DNA of 64,000 nucleotides from Acidianus hospitalis (GTDB taxonomy: Archaea; Thermoproteota; Thermoprotei_A; Sulfolobales; Sulfolobaceae): the NCBI GenBank assembly GCA_046533895.1, contig JAWDOK010000004.1:55721-119720 (forward strand), in the 5' to 3' direction. Positions 9,029-19,525 of the stretch are shown in pieces. The position numbers and the translations under genes were made by a program. The notes beneath the pieces were generated by a model. The model was not told the origin of the DNA. It saw only the letters and a list, made by a program, of their open reading frames with translations, and ran no database searches. Every line of letters starts with the position of its first letter. The first letter of the stretch is position 1.

Positions 9029-10258
9029 ATGAAGTTATACTTAGTTGAGCATGCTATAGGTACATTTGCCTTCGATGAAGATGGAAAATTAGTTGATTAT
9101 GTGCTTAATCCAAAGGATATTGGAAAATTAGTTGAAATTCTCCTAAATCATGAAAAAGGAGAACCTTTTCCTTCAACTTTAGAACTGATATCGAAACTTA
9201 AGCCGGAAGAAGTAGTTATAGAAAATGAGGCAGAAATTCCAAAGCTTAAAGTGAAAGCTTCAGCTACTTTAAACCATAAAGCAGCCAAAATGTTTAGATC
9301 TTCACTAGTGAAATTCGCCTTAGATTCAAAATTTGCATCTTCTGAAGACGAGCTATATAATTTCCTTTATCAGCTTTCCTTTGAATATACAAGGAGGAAA
9401 CTAAGGACTGCAGCAGAAAAAAGAGACTTACTAGCAATACAAGCAGTTAGAGCAATGGATGATATTGATAAATCAATAAATCTTTTCTCAGAAAGGTTAA
9501 GAGAATGGTATAGCTTACATTTTCCAGAACTAGATAAACTAGTAGAAGACCATGAAACGTACGCCAAAATTGTTTCTACTTTCGGTTATAGAGATAATAT
9601 AACTTTAGAAGGATTAAAGAGTATTAATATTGACGAGAAACAAGCTAAGAAAATATTAGATGCTGCAAGTAAAAGTATAGGTGCAGATATCTCAGAGGAT
9701 GATATAAATTCAATAAAACAGCTTTCTGATGCTATATTATCATTATATAATATTCGTAATAGTTTATCAGATTATGTAGAGTCAGTAATGAAAGAAGTTG
9801 CTCCAAATATTACTGCATTAGTTGGTGCAAATCTAGGAGCAAGGCTATTAAGTTTAGCAGGCAGCCTAGAAGAGTTTGCGAAAATGCCTGCTAGTACTAT
9901 CCAAGTTTTAGGTGCTGAAAAAGCTTTATTTAGAGCTCTGAGGTCTGGAGGCAGACCACCAAAGCACGGTGTTATATTTCAGTTTCCAGCAATTCATAGT
10001 TCTCCTAGATGGCAAAGAGGTAAGATTGCTAGAGCTTTAGCAGCAAAATTAGCCATAGCTGCCAGGGTAGATAACTATAGCGGGAGATTTATAGGAGATC
10101 AGTTAGTAGAACAGTTAAATAAGAGAATAGAGGAAATAAAAACTAAGTATGCACAGCCTCCTCCAAGAAAACCACAACCACAAGCTCCAAAGCAGAAGAG
10201 CTTTAAGAAAGGAGGAGGCGGTGGGAAGAAAAATAAAGGAAAGAAAGGTAGGAGGTGA
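9029..10258 (+). CDS. nop5: C/D box RNP core protein Nop5 (Nop56/58)
   Basis: The 409-residue scaffold protein of box C/D sRNPs binds L7Ae-sRNA and docks fibrillarin. Visible parts are an N-terminal fibrillarin-binding domain, a long helical coiled-coil (about residues 120-260), and the NOP domain with GARLLSLAGSLEEFAKMPAS and HSSPRWQRGKIARALAAKLA. A Lys/Gly-rich tail closes the protein (KKGGGGGKKNKGKKGRR). Fibrillarin follows 4 bases later, the conserved archaeal gene pair. Candidate C/D sRNAs occur elsewhere in the window. Confidence 0.96.
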   Translation: MKLYLVEHAIGTFAFDEDGKLVDYVLNPKDIGKLVEILLNHEKGEPFPSTLELISKLKPEEVVIENEAEIPKLKVKASATLNHKAAKMFRSSLVKFALDSKFASSEDELYNFLYQLSFEYTRRKLRTAAEKRDLLAIQAVRAMDDIDKSINLFSERLREWYSLHFPELDKLVEDHETYAKIVSTFGYRDNITLEGLKSINIDEKQAKKILDAASKSIGADISEDDINSIKQLSDAILSLYNIRNSLSDYVESVMKEVAPNITALVGANLGARLLSLAGSLEEFAKMPASTIQVLGAEKALFRALRSGGRPPKHGVIFQFPAIHSSPRWQRGKIARALAAKLAIAARVDNYSGRFIGDQLVEQLNKRIEEIKTKYAQPPPRKPQPQAPKQKSFKKGGGGGKKNKGKKGRR

Positions 10259-10262
10259 TTAA

Positions 10263-10964
10263 ATGTCAGAAAGTATTAAATCTGTAAAAGAAACAAAAAT
10301 GGAGAACGTATTTGAATGCGAGTATGAGGACGGAACTACAAGATTATGTACTAAAAATTTAGCTCCAGGATATTCGGTTTATGGAGAGAGACTAATTAAA
10401 TATAACGGAATAGAATATAGGGAATGGAACGCTTTTAGGAGTAAGCTAGCTGGGGCTATATTAAAAGGATTAAAAGAGAACCCTGTTAAAAAAGGGGTGA
10501 AAGTGCTTTATTTAGGAGCAGCATCTGGAACTACACCTAGTCATGTTTCAGATATAGTAGAGAAAGAAGGAAAAGTTTATGGAGTAGAATTTTCTCCTAG
10601 AGTTGTAAGAGAGCTTATCTTAGTTGCTCAAAGAAGGCCTAATCTATTTCCAATATTGGCTGACGCTAGATTTCCTCAAAGTTATATGCCATTAATAGAG
10701 AATGTAGATGTGCTTTATGTTGATATTGCACAGCCAGATCAAACTGATATAGCTATTTATAACGCGAAAATATTCTTAAAAGAAGGCGGAAGTCTACTTC
10801 TAGCAATAAAAGCTAGAAGCATTGATGTAACAAAGAATCCAGAAGAGATATTTAAAGAAGAAGCTTCTAAACTTGAGAGGAATAATTTTGACGTGAAGCA
10901 AGTAATAAATCTAGATCCTTACGATAAGGATCACGCAATGGTATTAGCGAGGTTTAAAGGGTAA
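10263..10964 (+). CDS. flpA: Fibrillarin-like rRNA/tRNA 2'-O-methyltransferase
   Basis: The 233-residue SAM-dependent enzyme is the catalytic subunit of box C/D sRNPs and adds 2'-O-methyl groups at guided sites in rRNA and tRNA. The SAM-binding loop VLYLGAASGTTPSHVSDIV lies at about residues 80-98. Family motifs VYGVEFSPRVVREL and VDVLYVDIAQPDQTDIA follow. The gene sits 4 bases after nop5 and abuts the UPF0216 gene directly (stop at 10964, next ATG at 10965), so all are co-transcribed. Confidence 0.96.
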   Translation: MSESIKSVKETKMENVFECEYEDGTTRLCTKNLAPGYSVYGERLIKYNGIEYREWNAFRSKLAGAILKGLKENPVKKGVKVLYLGAASGTTPSHVSDIVEKEGKVYGVEFSPRVVRELILVAQRRPNLFPILADARFPQSYMPLIENVDVLYVDIAQPDQTDIAIYNAKIFLKEGGSLLLAIKARSIDVTKNPEEIFKEEASKLERNNFDVKQVINLDPYDKDHAMVLARFKG

Positions 10965-11390
<426 letters not shown>

Positions 11391-11391
11391 A

Positions 11392-12288
11392 ATGACTATT
11401 AGGGTAAATGATGTAATAAGGATATTAGAAGAGGAAGGCTTAAGTTATACTATCATAAATTATCCGGAAAAAAATAAAAAATCTATAGATATAATAGTTG
11501 AGTTTAAGAGGAGTTCTCAGGAGAAGAAGAAATTAGTAGTCAAAACTTCATCTGATAAGATAGGAAAAGACGAAATAACCGACTTAAAGAATTTCTCTTC
11601 TCTTACACAGAGTATTCCTTTAATAATAACTGACGAAACCGAAGAGGACATAGCTATTGAGAAAGATAAAGTTATTGGTCTGTCATTATTTGGGTTTGAA
11701 AGGCTACTTAAAGGCGATAAAATATTTGTATATAGAACAAGGGGAGGAATGTTTGTAAGGATAAGACCAGAAGTATTAAGGCAAAAAATGAGGGAAATGA
11801 ATTATAGTATGGGAGACGTAGCTAAGATGTTAGGAGTTTCTAGAAAAACTATTTATGATTATGAAAATGGAGATTCAGATGTATCCATAGAAATTGCAGA
11901 GAAACTCATAGATATTTTCGGTCCAGAAATAATAGGCGATGTTTGTGAGACGTATCAAGCAGATGGTAAGGTTAGTGTTGATAAGGATCACAAGGTCATA
12001 AATATACTAGAGTCTAAAGGATTTAAGGTAGCTACGCTTAAATTTACTGCTGTCGATATAATAGCTTCAAATAATTCAAAGAAGTTAATAATAACTATTG
12101 AATCAAGAAATCCAGAGAACTCCATAAAAAAGATTCAAGAGGCAAGTAAAATAGCTGAAGAATTTAACTTAAATATGATAGTTATCTCTAAGTCTAGCAG
12201 TAGAGCTAAAGAACTAGAAAAAGATGGCTTCAAAGTATATTTAGATCAGAATTTAGATGAGTTAAAATATGAGATTAGTGGAGATTAA
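11392..12288 (+). CDS. Archaeal HTH (XRE-type) transcriptional regulator, COG1395-like
   Basis: From the ATG at 11392, one base after the upstream stop, the protein is 298 residues and starts MTIRVNDVIRILEEEGL. An upstream in-frame ATG at 11368 lies inside the previous gene and is less likely. N- and C-terminal parts resemble nuclease-fold-like DUFs (VKTSSDKIGKDEITDLKNF). The middle holds a Cro/XRE HTH (MGDVAKMLGVSRKTIYDYEN). This layout matches the conserved archaeal putative HTH regulators of COG1395. Its last 20 bases overlap trm1. The regulated genes are unknown. Confidence 0.8.
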   Translation: MTIRVNDVIRILEEEGLSYTIINYPEKNKKSIDIIVEFKRSSQEKKKLVVKTSSDKIGKDEITDLKNFSSLTQSIPLIITDETEEDIAIEKDKVIGLSLFGFERLLKGDKIFVYRTRGGMFVRIRPEVLRQKMREMNYSMGDVAKMLGVSRKTIYDYENGDSDVSIEIAEKLIDIFGPEIIGDVCETYQADGKVSVDKDHKVINILESKGFKVATLKFTAVDIIASNNSKKLIITIESRNPENSIKKIQEASKIAEEFNLNMIVISKSSSRAKELEKDGFKVYLDQNLDELKYEISGD

Positions 12289-13408
12289 AGAAGGCAAAGC
12301 TAGAATATTTATTCCAGATCCTAAAGAATATGAAAAAAACGGTAAATTTGATCCCTCTTGGGCCCCTGTATTTTATAACCCTAGAATGATGTTCAATAGG
12401 GATATAAGTGTCATAGCAGTGTCTATAATATCGCCCAAATCGATAATAGATGCATTAGCTGCATCTGGTATAAGAGGTATAAGATATTACTTAGAATCTA
12501 ATTCTCCCATAGAAGAAATTATATTTAATGACAAAAGTAAAGTAGCTGTAGATCTAATAAGCAAAAATGTAGAAGCAAATGGAGTAAAAGTTGCAAAAAT
12601 AACTAATAGAGATGCCAATTCATTGCTATACGAAGTTATAACAGATTATGTGGATATAGATCCATTTGGATCTCCTTCACCTTTTATCTTATCCTCCGTT
12701 AATGCGGTAAAGAATGGTGGGTATATAGCTTATACTGCTACGGATTTGGCTCCATTAGAGGGAAGTGCAAAAAAGTCTTGTAAAAGAAAATATGATGTCA
12801 ATAATTCAAAGTTAAGCTTTTCTAAAGAGGTTGGTCTAAGAGTTTTACTATCTAAAATAGTAAGGGAAGCGGCAATAGTAGAAAAAGCTGTAGAGCCAAT
12901 ATTTGCTTTTTATAATGATTACTACTATAGAGTAATAATAAGAGTAACTAGGGGAGCAAAAAGGGCTGATGAAAGTATAGAAAAATTAGGATATTTTTAT
13001 GAGTGCGAAAAATGCGGCTTTTCTGGGTCTTCAAAAGACCCAATAGAAAAATGCCCCAGATGTGGTAATAAAGTTAAAATTTCTGGCCCTGTATGGCTAG
13101 GTAAGATAAATGATGACAGTTTTCTTCATAAAATGATAGATTATTTACAAAACTTTTCCTACATTAAAAACTTTGAAGCAGTTTCTATATTATTACATAA
13201 AATTTTGCAAGAAAATAAATATCCTCCAGGTTACTATAACTTAGAATTTATAGCTTCAAAATATAAAATAAATGTTCCAGCAAGAGAAAAGATAATAGAA
13301 TGCCTAGGAGACGCATCACAGACTCATCTTAGCTCTAAGGGCATAAAGACTAGCAAAAGCTTTGATGAAATTTTAGAATGCATGAAAACCTTATCCAACA
13401 AGGTATAA
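12269..13408 (+). CDS. trm1: tRNA (guanine-26-N2)-dimethyltransferase
   Basis: The 379-residue enzyme methylates G26 of tRNA twice using SAM. Motifs are DPSWAPVFYNPRMMFNRDIS near the N-terminus, a Rossmann core with VDIDPFGSPSPFI (catalytic loop), then YTATDLAPLEGS. A C-terminal zinc-binding segment CEKCGFSGSSKDPIEKCPRC lies at about residues 249-268. Length and motifs are complete. The start overlaps the HTH gene by 20 bases. The 3' end overlaps the convergent RPC34-like gene by 18 bases. Confidence 0.95.
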   Translation: MRLVEIKEGKARIFIPDPKEYEKNGKFDPSWAPVFYNPRMMFNRDISVIAVSIISPKSIIDALAASGIRGIRYYLESNSPIEEIIFNDKSKVAVDLISKNVEANGVKVAKITNRDANSLLYEVITDYVDIDPFGSPSPFILSSVNAVKNGGYIAYTATDLAPLEGSAKKSCKRKYDVNNSKLSFSKEVGLRVLLSKIVREAAIVEKAVEPIFAFYNDYYYRVIIRVTRGAKRADESIEKLGYFYECEKCGFSGSSKDPIEKCPRCGNKVKISGPVWLGKINDDSFLHKMIDYLQNFSYIKNFEAVSILLHKILQENKYPPGYYNLEFIASKYKINVPAREKIIECLGDASQTHLSSKGIKTSKSFDEILECMKTLSNKV

Positions 13409-13768
13409 TATCCATTCCGAAAGCTTACCGCAAGATCCAGGATTCACATGAGCTCCATTATTACATTTATAAAGAAGCTTACACGAGAAGCATGGTATTT
13501 CTTTTACAGTATCCAAATTTATATAAATATCATTATTAATAGAAGAGGACTTAGCAGCAAAGAGTTTTACGACGCTTTTCCCGTTCTCTTTAACTGTCCT
13601 TTTAACAATAACTTTCTTTTCAATAAGTCTTTTAACAATCATACTTAATTCTCTTGTAGATAATCCTACAGATTTAGCTAATTCTTGTTGTGAGATACCT
13701 TCATTGCCTTTTTCTAATATTTTTTCTTGTATTAAATTCTCATAACTTGATATATTTGATTCCATCAA
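13391..13768 (-). CDS. RPC34-like winged-helix protein with putative Fe-S cluster
   Basis: The 125-residue protein has an N-terminal winged helix (GISQQELAKSVGLSTRELSMIVKRLIEKKVI). Its C-terminus has four cysteines (CFSCKLLYKC ... GSCGKLSEW). This combination matches crenarchaeal orthologues of the RNA polymerase III subunit RPC34, for which a 4Fe-4S cluster has been reported. It may act as a transcription initiation factor. It is transcribed toward trm1 and sits upstream of tfb on the same strand, after a 65-base gap. The identification rests on motif layout. Confidence 0.7.
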   Translation of the reverse strand: MMESNISSYENLIQEKILEKGNEGISQQELAKSVGLSTRELSMIVKRLIEKKVIVKRTVKENGKSVVKLFAAKSSSINNDIYINLDTVKEIPCFSCKLLYKCNNGAHVNPGSCGKLSEWILYLVG

Positions 13769-13833
13769 GAATCACCTATAGCCAAATATATAATATATAG
13801 CTTAGAGTTTAATTACTTTGCTGTTAGATTTGT

Positions 13834-14708
<875 letters not shown>

Positions 14709-14712
<4 letters not shown>

Positions 14713-14981
14713 TTTCTTCTCACCTTCTCTACTAATTCTATGTAAACTTCCTTTGGAGGGTTATAATGGGGAAATGGTTCTACTAACGCATAAGGGGAGT
14801 TAACGTTCCCTATTATATCTAAAACTTTACCTACTCTTTGCTTATTTTCATCAAGGACCACAAAGCCTATTGGATCATTTTTTATAAAATTAATGTTCTT
14901 ATTTTCGATTTTAATGAGCCACTTATTTTTCAAAGTGTACCTATAAAAATGTCCAAGCTCAATAATTCTTACTTTTCTCAT
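14709..14981 (-). CDS. gar1: H/ACA RNP protein Gar1
   Basis: The 90-residue protein of the H/ACA pseudouridylation particle binds Cbf5 and helps substrate turnover. It has the small beta-barrel pattern DPIGFVVLDENKQRVGKVLDIIG, followed by NSPYALVEPFP. The ATG at 14981 (MRKVRIIELG) is preferred over a TTG six bases upstream. Gene order gar1-tfb with an ATGA overlap is common in archaea and supports the call. Confidence 0.9.
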
Positions 14982-15027
14982 AAACAAAAGTTATGCAAAC
15001 CCTACGTTTATATTATACTATAATAAT

Positions 15028-15050
15028 ACCAACGTAATTTTTACGTTGGT
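15028..15050. promoter_or_regulatory. Perfect 10-bp inverted repeat (operator-like)
   Basis: ACCAACGTAA (15028-15037) and TTACGTTGGT (15041-15050) are exact inverted copies around TTT. They lie 47 bases upstream of the divergent gar1-tfb operon and 143 bases before the coiled-coil gene. The dyad could bind a dimeric regulator or form an RNA hairpin; its place in a promoter region favours the first. Two TATA-like runs, tatattta near 15087 and 15122, serve the rightward gene. Confidence 0.5.
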
Positions 15051-15192
15051 AATACAAGATTGGGATTAAGAATTATGTGCAAGTTATATTTAAAAGCCAA
15101 ACTGATGTTAAGAAGAAAGGATATATTTAACATAATCTGTTGCAGAATAATTAGGAGAAAAATTATTAATAAGATATCCTAATACCAATGCG

Positions 15193-16101
15193 ATGAGTAA
15201 TTCAGCTACCAATAGCGCGGAAGAGGCTATTTATAAGAAGATAGCAGAAATAAAAGATGAAATTTCTAAGTTAAAACAAGGAAAAGCTCAAGCCTTAGAG
15301 GATTTAAATAAGTTGAAACAAAAGAAGTTAGAAAAAATAGAAAAGCTCAAAGGAATTAGATCACAAATAGACACTGTAAGAAACGAATTCTCACTCAGGC
15401 TAGAAGAGTTAAAGAAGCTTAAAGAAAGAAAACAACAGTTGCTGCAAGAAATTCAAGGAATGAAAAAACAATTTGATGAGATAAAAGCAATACTTCAAAA
15501 GACTCAAGGTTTAGATATTGACGCAATAGAAAGAAGAATACAAAGCTTAGAATGGAGGCTGCAAACTTCCTCATTACCTTTAGATGAGGAAAAAAGAATT
15601 GTGCAAAAAATTGCTGAATTGGAGAAAAAATTGGGAGAAGCTAGAAAAATGATAGAGATTAAAGAAAAAGGTACAGTAGAAAGAGCAGAATATCTAGCTA
15701 AGAGAATAGAGTTATCTACGGTGAGGCAACAAATAGCAGGTATAGTAACAGAACTATCTCAGAAAAGAAATATCTTAAATTCACTAAAAGAAGATAGAGA
15801 GAAGACCAAAAAAGAAATAGATGAAATAAATAAACAAATAGAAGAAATTAGAAATAAGATAGGCAATATAAATAATCAGATAAAAGAGAAGAATAACGAA
15901 ATTGAGAATTATATAAAACAGCTAAAAGGAGAAAAAGTAGAAACTACGTCAAGACCAACAAGAGAAGAAATTATAGAAAAGAAGAAGAAAATTGCCGAAG
16001 AAAAGCTAAAGTCAGGTCAAAGGCTTACTTTTGAGGAACTTTTAATACTTTATGGTGAAAATGATAAGGAAGATGGCAAAGACAGTGATAATATATATTG
16101 A
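15193..16101 (+). CDS. Coiled-coil protein (COG1340-like)
   Basis: The 302-residue protein is almost entirely charged heptads (Lys/Glu/Leu/Ile), predicted as a long coiled coil from about residue 10 to 245. A short terminal segment GQRLTFEELLILYGEN follows. This matches the conserved archaeal coiled-coil family COG1340, whose function is not established. The 3' end overlaps the DUF373 membrane protein gene by 29 bases, so the two are co-expressed and may act together. No membrane or enzymatic motif is visible. Confidence 0.75.
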   Translation: MSNSATNSAEEAIYKKIAEIKDEISKLKQGKAQALEDLNKLKQKKLEKIEKLKGIRSQIDTVRNEFSLRLEELKKLKERKQQLLQEIQGMKKQFDEIKAILQKTQGLDIDAIERRIQSLEWRLQTSSLPLDEEKRIVQKIAELEKKLGEARKMIEIKEKGTVERAEYLAKRIELSTVRQQIAGIVTELSQKRNILNSLKEDREKTKKEIDEINKQIEEIRNKIGNINNQIKEKNNEIENYIKQLKGEKVETTSRPTREEIIEKKKKIAEEKLKSGQRLTFEELLILYGENDKEDGKDSDNIY

Positions 16102-17122
16102 TATAGACGATGACTTGAGTTTAGCAGGAATTAAATCACCAGTAATAGGAGAGACTAAAGTAAAGGAAGCCATAGATAAAGCTTCAGAAATAATGGCTGA
16201 CGATTCAGACTTTAACTCAATGATAGTAGCTTATAATATATATAAGAAAATGAAAAAAGAAGGACAAGACGTAGAAATTGTATTCCTAGCAGGCTCTCAG
16301 AAAGGTGGCTTAGAGGCTCAGAGAAGGATATCAGCTCAATTAGACGAAATAATAAAAGAATTGAATCCTCAGGATAGTATAATTGTCTATGATAGCCCAG
16401 AAGATGCAAAGGCACTACCAATAATACAGTCTAGACTAAAAATTTCTGGAGTTCAGAGGGTTATAGTTGAACAACATAGAGGAGTAGAAGAAACGTATAT
16501 TCTTTTAGGAAAATATTTCAAAAAAATATTAAATGAGCCAAGATATTCGCGGATTTTTTTAGGAGTACCAGGTGCGATACTTTTTGCTTCAGGAATTCTT
16601 GAAGTTTTGGGTTTAATCTCGTACATAGTTCCAGTCATTACGATTCTTATTGGCAGTGCTATGATAATAAGAGGATTTGATTTAGACGAGATGATGGAAA
16701 AATGGTGGGAAAATTCTACAATTATGGTAATAGCTGCTTTACTCTCTTCCATATCTTTTGCAATATCACTCATTAATGGGTATTTTACATATATTTCAAT
16801 TAAAGGTAATAGCGTATATGTAGTTTCTACAGTAATTTCTTCAATGTTACCTTATATTACATTTAGCGTACTAATATTATTAGGTGCAAAAGCCTTATCT
16901 AGTGCTCTAGATAAAAGTATAAAATTATTTCACGATATTATAAAAATTAGTGCTATAATTATTTCATATTATATTATTACGGATGTATTGAAAAACTTAG
17001 AGGAAGGAATTTATATAATTCAGTTTCAATCATTTTATGCTTTAACGATATCCTCAATGGTACTAATTTTTGCATATATAGTATTAAACTTAATAGAAAA
17101 ATACAAATTTAGCTCAAGCTAG
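16073..17122 (+). CDS. DUF373 integral membrane protein
   Basis: Starting at the ATG at 16073 (MAKTVIIYIDIDDDLSLAG) the product is 349 residues. In-frame ATGs at 16052 and 16061 lie deeper in the upstream gene and are less likely. The soluble N-terminal domain (about 1-160) contains IDIDDDL, GSQKGG and a VEQHRGVEETY segment. It is followed by about six hydrophobic helices (for example VPGAILFASGILEVLGLISY). DUF373 is a conserved archaeal family of unknown role, usually next to a coiled-coil gene as here. Confidence 0.85.
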   Translation: MAKTVIIYIDIDDDLSLAGIKSPVIGETKVKEAIDKASEIMADDSDFNSMIVAYNIYKKMKKEGQDVEIVFLAGSQKGGLEAQRRISAQLDEIIKELNPQDSIIVYDSPEDAKALPIIQSRLKISGVQRVIVEQHRGVEETYILLGKYFKKILNEPRYSRIFLGVPGAILFASGILEVLGLISYIVPVITILIGSAMIIRGFDLDEMMEKWWENSTIMVIAALLSSISFAISLINGYFTYISIKGNSVYVVSTVISSMLPYITFSVLILLGAKALSSALDKSIKLFHDIIKISAIIISYYIITDVLKNLEEGIYIIQFQSFYALTISSMVLIFAYIVLNLIEKYKFSSS

Positions 17123-17314
17123 TTTGCTAATTTTATCTCTTACTTCTATAGGTAAATCTTCAAGTTTTTTAACTAAGGCATTTCTAGGTTTTTTAATATT
17201 CTTACTTACTACTATATATGAATCTGGAGAATTTTCGTCTCTATTTTTTAAAACTCTTACTTTTATGAAATATTTTCCTGTATCGACGTAAAGGTATTTC
17301 TTATGCTTTAGCAT
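17114..17314 (-). CDS. Small basic protein, DUF5622-like
   Basis: A 66-residue Lys-rich protein (KKYLYVDTGKYFIKVRVLKNR) conserved in Sulfolobales as far as I recall. It has predicted beta strands followed by a helix (LEDLPIEVRDKISKLA). It starts 23 bases after the TBP stop on the same strand, so it is probably co-transcribed with tbp. The function is unknown. Its end overlaps the DUF373 gene by 9 bases. Confidence 0.6.
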   Translation of the reverse strand: MLKHKKYLYVDTGKYFIKVRVLKNRDENSPDSYIVVSKNIKKPRNALVKKLEDLPIEVRDKISKLA

Positions 17315-17337
17315 AAGAATGAGTAAGAAAAAGACGT

Positions 17338-17931
17338 TTATATTTCTAATTCTTCCTCCTCTTCTATTGGCTTTATGCAGTCTAACTCGTTCAATTTATC
17401 AAATATTTTTTTAACAGCTTTGTATACTTCTTCTTCCCTCTTTGCACCAGTTATTACCATTTTTCCGCTACTGAAAATTAAAAGTACTACTCTAGGATCG
17501 TCCATTCTGAATATTAACCCTGGAAACTGCTCTGGTTCATACATATTGTTCTCAAGAAGGAAGGCGGCTTTATCTAAATTAACGTGAACATGCATGTTTG
17601 CTGAAGCTACTATGTTCTGTATCTGTATTTTGGGTTTTCCAGTTATTTTTATTCCGTATTTCTTCAAAGTTTTTATTATCCTTTTTACAGCCTTTATTAG
17701 TTCTTCAGTGCTTTTAGCCCCCGTTACTACCATCTTACCAGATTTAAATATGAGTGAAGTAACCTTTGGACTTTCAAGCCTAAATATTAGGCCTGGAAAT
17801 TGATCTGGGTCGTATTCAACGTTAGGTACACTTCTTTCCATAGCATACAAATCTAGTTGTTGGTCAAGAGTGACTGTAGCTACTATATTTTCTATACTTA
17901 TAATTGGTTTATAAGTGATGGAGTTAGAGAT
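17338..17931 (-). CDS. tbp: TATA-box-binding protein, start codon problematic
   Basis: TBP nucleates archaeal transcription initiation. The two saddle repeats are plain: EYDPDQFPGLIFRLESPKV ... SGKMVVTGAKS and MYEPEQFPGLIFRMDDPRV ... SGKMVITGAKR, with an acidic tail. The first in-frame ATG (17850) falls inside the first repeat. Upstream, conserved TBP sequence continues (YKPIISIENIVATVTLDQQ, then LDLYAME) back to an in-frame TGA at 17932-17934. No ATG or GTG occurs in this part and the only TTG lies deep in the repeat. The coordinate given is the first codon (ATC) after the TGA. An ATG at 17941-17943, three codons before the TGA, is where a leaderless transcript would start. Confidence 0.9.
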   Translation of the reverse strand: MSNSITYKPIISIENIVATVTLDQQLDLYAMERSVPNVEYDPDQFPGLIFRLESPKVTSLIFKSGKMVVTGAKSTEELIKAVKRIIKTLKKYGIKITGKPKIQIQNIVASANMHVHVNLDKAAFLLENNMYEPEQFPGLIFRMDDPRVVLLIFSSGKMVITGAKREEEVYKAVKKIFDKLNELDCIKPIEEEEELEI

Positions 17932-17933
17932 TC

Positions 17934-17975
<42 letters not shown>

Positions 17976-17979
17976 ATAT

Positions 17980-18735
17980 TTAAACTACAATATTCTTTAA
18001 AAGCTCTAATTTTGGGAATTCCATTATCCCTTCTCCTTCAATTATTACATAAGGTTTAGCTTCTTCCAAAATACCATAATTTCTTATTAGTGGACTCATA
18101 TAATTATTATGAATTAATGAAATATCATTGCCTGCTTGGTAACTTCCTATAGCCGGTAAAATTAAAGCTTTTGACCCATTTTTTAATGGTACGAGTAAAA
18201 ATGCTTGCAATTTTCTTGAGAAGCCTAATTTATCTCTAAGCGAAATTCGTGGATGCTCATGACCTATTATATAAATGACATTATCTTTAGGTTCTATATC
18301 CTTATGGCCATGTAAAATTATCATATTATCCGTTTCTATTTCATCTCTTATTTCTATATCAAATTTATCAGTTACTAAAGAAATATAGTTATCATGATTT
18401 CCCCTTATTAATGTTAGTTTAACTCCTAAGTCTTTTATTGTAGAAAGTGCTGAAGTCAAATCTTCTTTCTCTTGCTTTCCTAGTCCGTTAAAAATATGTT
18501 TGAAATCTCCATCAACTATTATATTATATGTATTAAATTCTCTAATTATCTTATTTACTACATCCAAAAATTTTTTCTTCTGTACCCTAGGCAAAAATAT
18601 TCCTTTTCTTGCCATTTCTTCTTCATAGCCTATATGGACGTCAGAAATAACTGCAGTATTAATACTCTTTATATAAATTCCGGGTATGTCTCCCTCAATG
18701 TAGATTCCCTTCTCTATTTCTATCATTTCGAACAC
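17980..18735 (-). CDS. Metallophosphoesterase (COG1407-like)
   Basis: The 251-residue calcineurin-like phosphoesterase has the metal-ligand series in order: ISDVHIGYE, VDGDFKH, IRGNHDNY, LHGHKDI and IGHEHPRI. In many relatives the second motif reads GDLKH, so Phe is a small variation. This archaeal family is predicted to hydrolyse phosphodiesters or nucleotides; the substrate is unknown. The start at 18735 has a second Met three codons in. It is divergent from dphB with a 31-base gap. Confidence 0.82.
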   Translation of the reverse strand: MFEMIEIEKGIYIEGDIPGIYIKSINTAVISDVHIGYEEEMARKGIFLPRVQKKKFLDVVNKIIREFNTYNIIVDGDFKHIFNGLGKQEKEDLTSALSTIKDLGVKLTLIRGNHDNYISLVTDKFDIEIRDEIETDNMIILHGHKDIEPKDNVIYIIGHEHPRISLRDKLGFSRKLQAFLLVPLKNGSKALILPAIGSYQAGNDISLIHNNYMSPLIRNYGILEEAKPYVIIEGEGIMEFPKLELLKNIVV

Positions 18736-18766
18736 CTTTTATATTCCATGAATAAAAATATGCAAA

Positions 18767-19525
18767 ATGCTCTACTTTATAGGCTTAGGTTTGGCAAAAA
18801 AATTTCTTACTCAAGCTTCAATAGAAGCAATGAGAAAAGTTGACGTATTATATTTAGACGCATATACTTCGCTTTCCTGCGACATAAATAAGGAATACTT
18901 GGAAAAATTACTAGGAAGGCAGATTATTCTTGCTGATAGGAGCACTTTGGAGAATAATTCAAAAAATATTATCAAACTTTTAAAAGAAGGTAAATCAGTT
19001 GGTATAGCAACTATAGGAGACCCACTGATCGCTACAACTCATGTAAGTTTAGCTACAGAAGCCAAGAATAAAGGGTATAATGTAATAATTATTCCTGGAA
19101 TTTCTGTTCATTGTTACATCATTTCAAAATCTATGTTATCTTCATATAAATTTGGAAGATCAGTTACTGTTGTGTATCCTTACGATAAAATTCTTGATAC
19201 TACTCCTTATGAGGTAATAAAGGATAATTTGTCTAGAGGGTTACACACTATTCTTTATCTTGATTTGAAAGAAGGAAAGCCAATGAGCGCTAAGGACGCA
19301 ATATCACTCTTACTTCAAATGGAAGAGATAAAGAAAGAAGGAATTATAACTCCTAACACTCAAATTATCATAGGCCAAAGATTAGGCTGCGAAGACGAAG
19401 AAGTTAAAGCTTTAACAATAAGCGAGGCATTAGAATATAAATATAAAGATCCACCTCACATTATAATAGTTCCATCTAAAAATCTCCATTATATGGAGGT
19501 TGAGGCTTTGAAATGTCTTCATTAA
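18767..19525 (+). CDS. dphB: Diphthine synthase
   Basis: The 252-residue SAM-dependent methyltransferase of diphthamide biosynthesis modifies the target histidine of elongation factor 2. It belongs to the tetrapyrrole-methylase fold: MLYFIGLGLAKKFLTQASIE at the start, DVLYLDAYTSL, then the SAM loop IATIGDPLIATTHVSL and IIPGISVHCYIISKS. Length and motifs are normal. The end overlaps the next gene by 13 bases, so they are co-transcribed. Confidence 0.94.
   Translation: MLYFIGLGLAKKFLTQASIEAMRKVDVLYLDAYTSLSCDINKEYLEKLLGRQIILADRSTLENNSKNIIKLLKEGKSVGIATIGDPLIATTHVSLATEAKNKGYNVIIIPGISVHCYIISKSMLSSYKFGRSVTVVYPYDKILDTTPYEVIKDNLSRGLHTILYLDLKEGKPMSAKDAISLLLQMEEIKKEGIITPNTQIIIGQRLGCEDEEVKALTISEALEYKYKDPPHIIIVPSKNLHYMEVEALKCLH

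Noticed and set aside
17850..17850. ATG at 17850 as the tbp start
   Set aside because: It would cut off the conserved first strands of the TBP fold (YKPIISIENIVATVTLDQQ). A functional TBP needs them.
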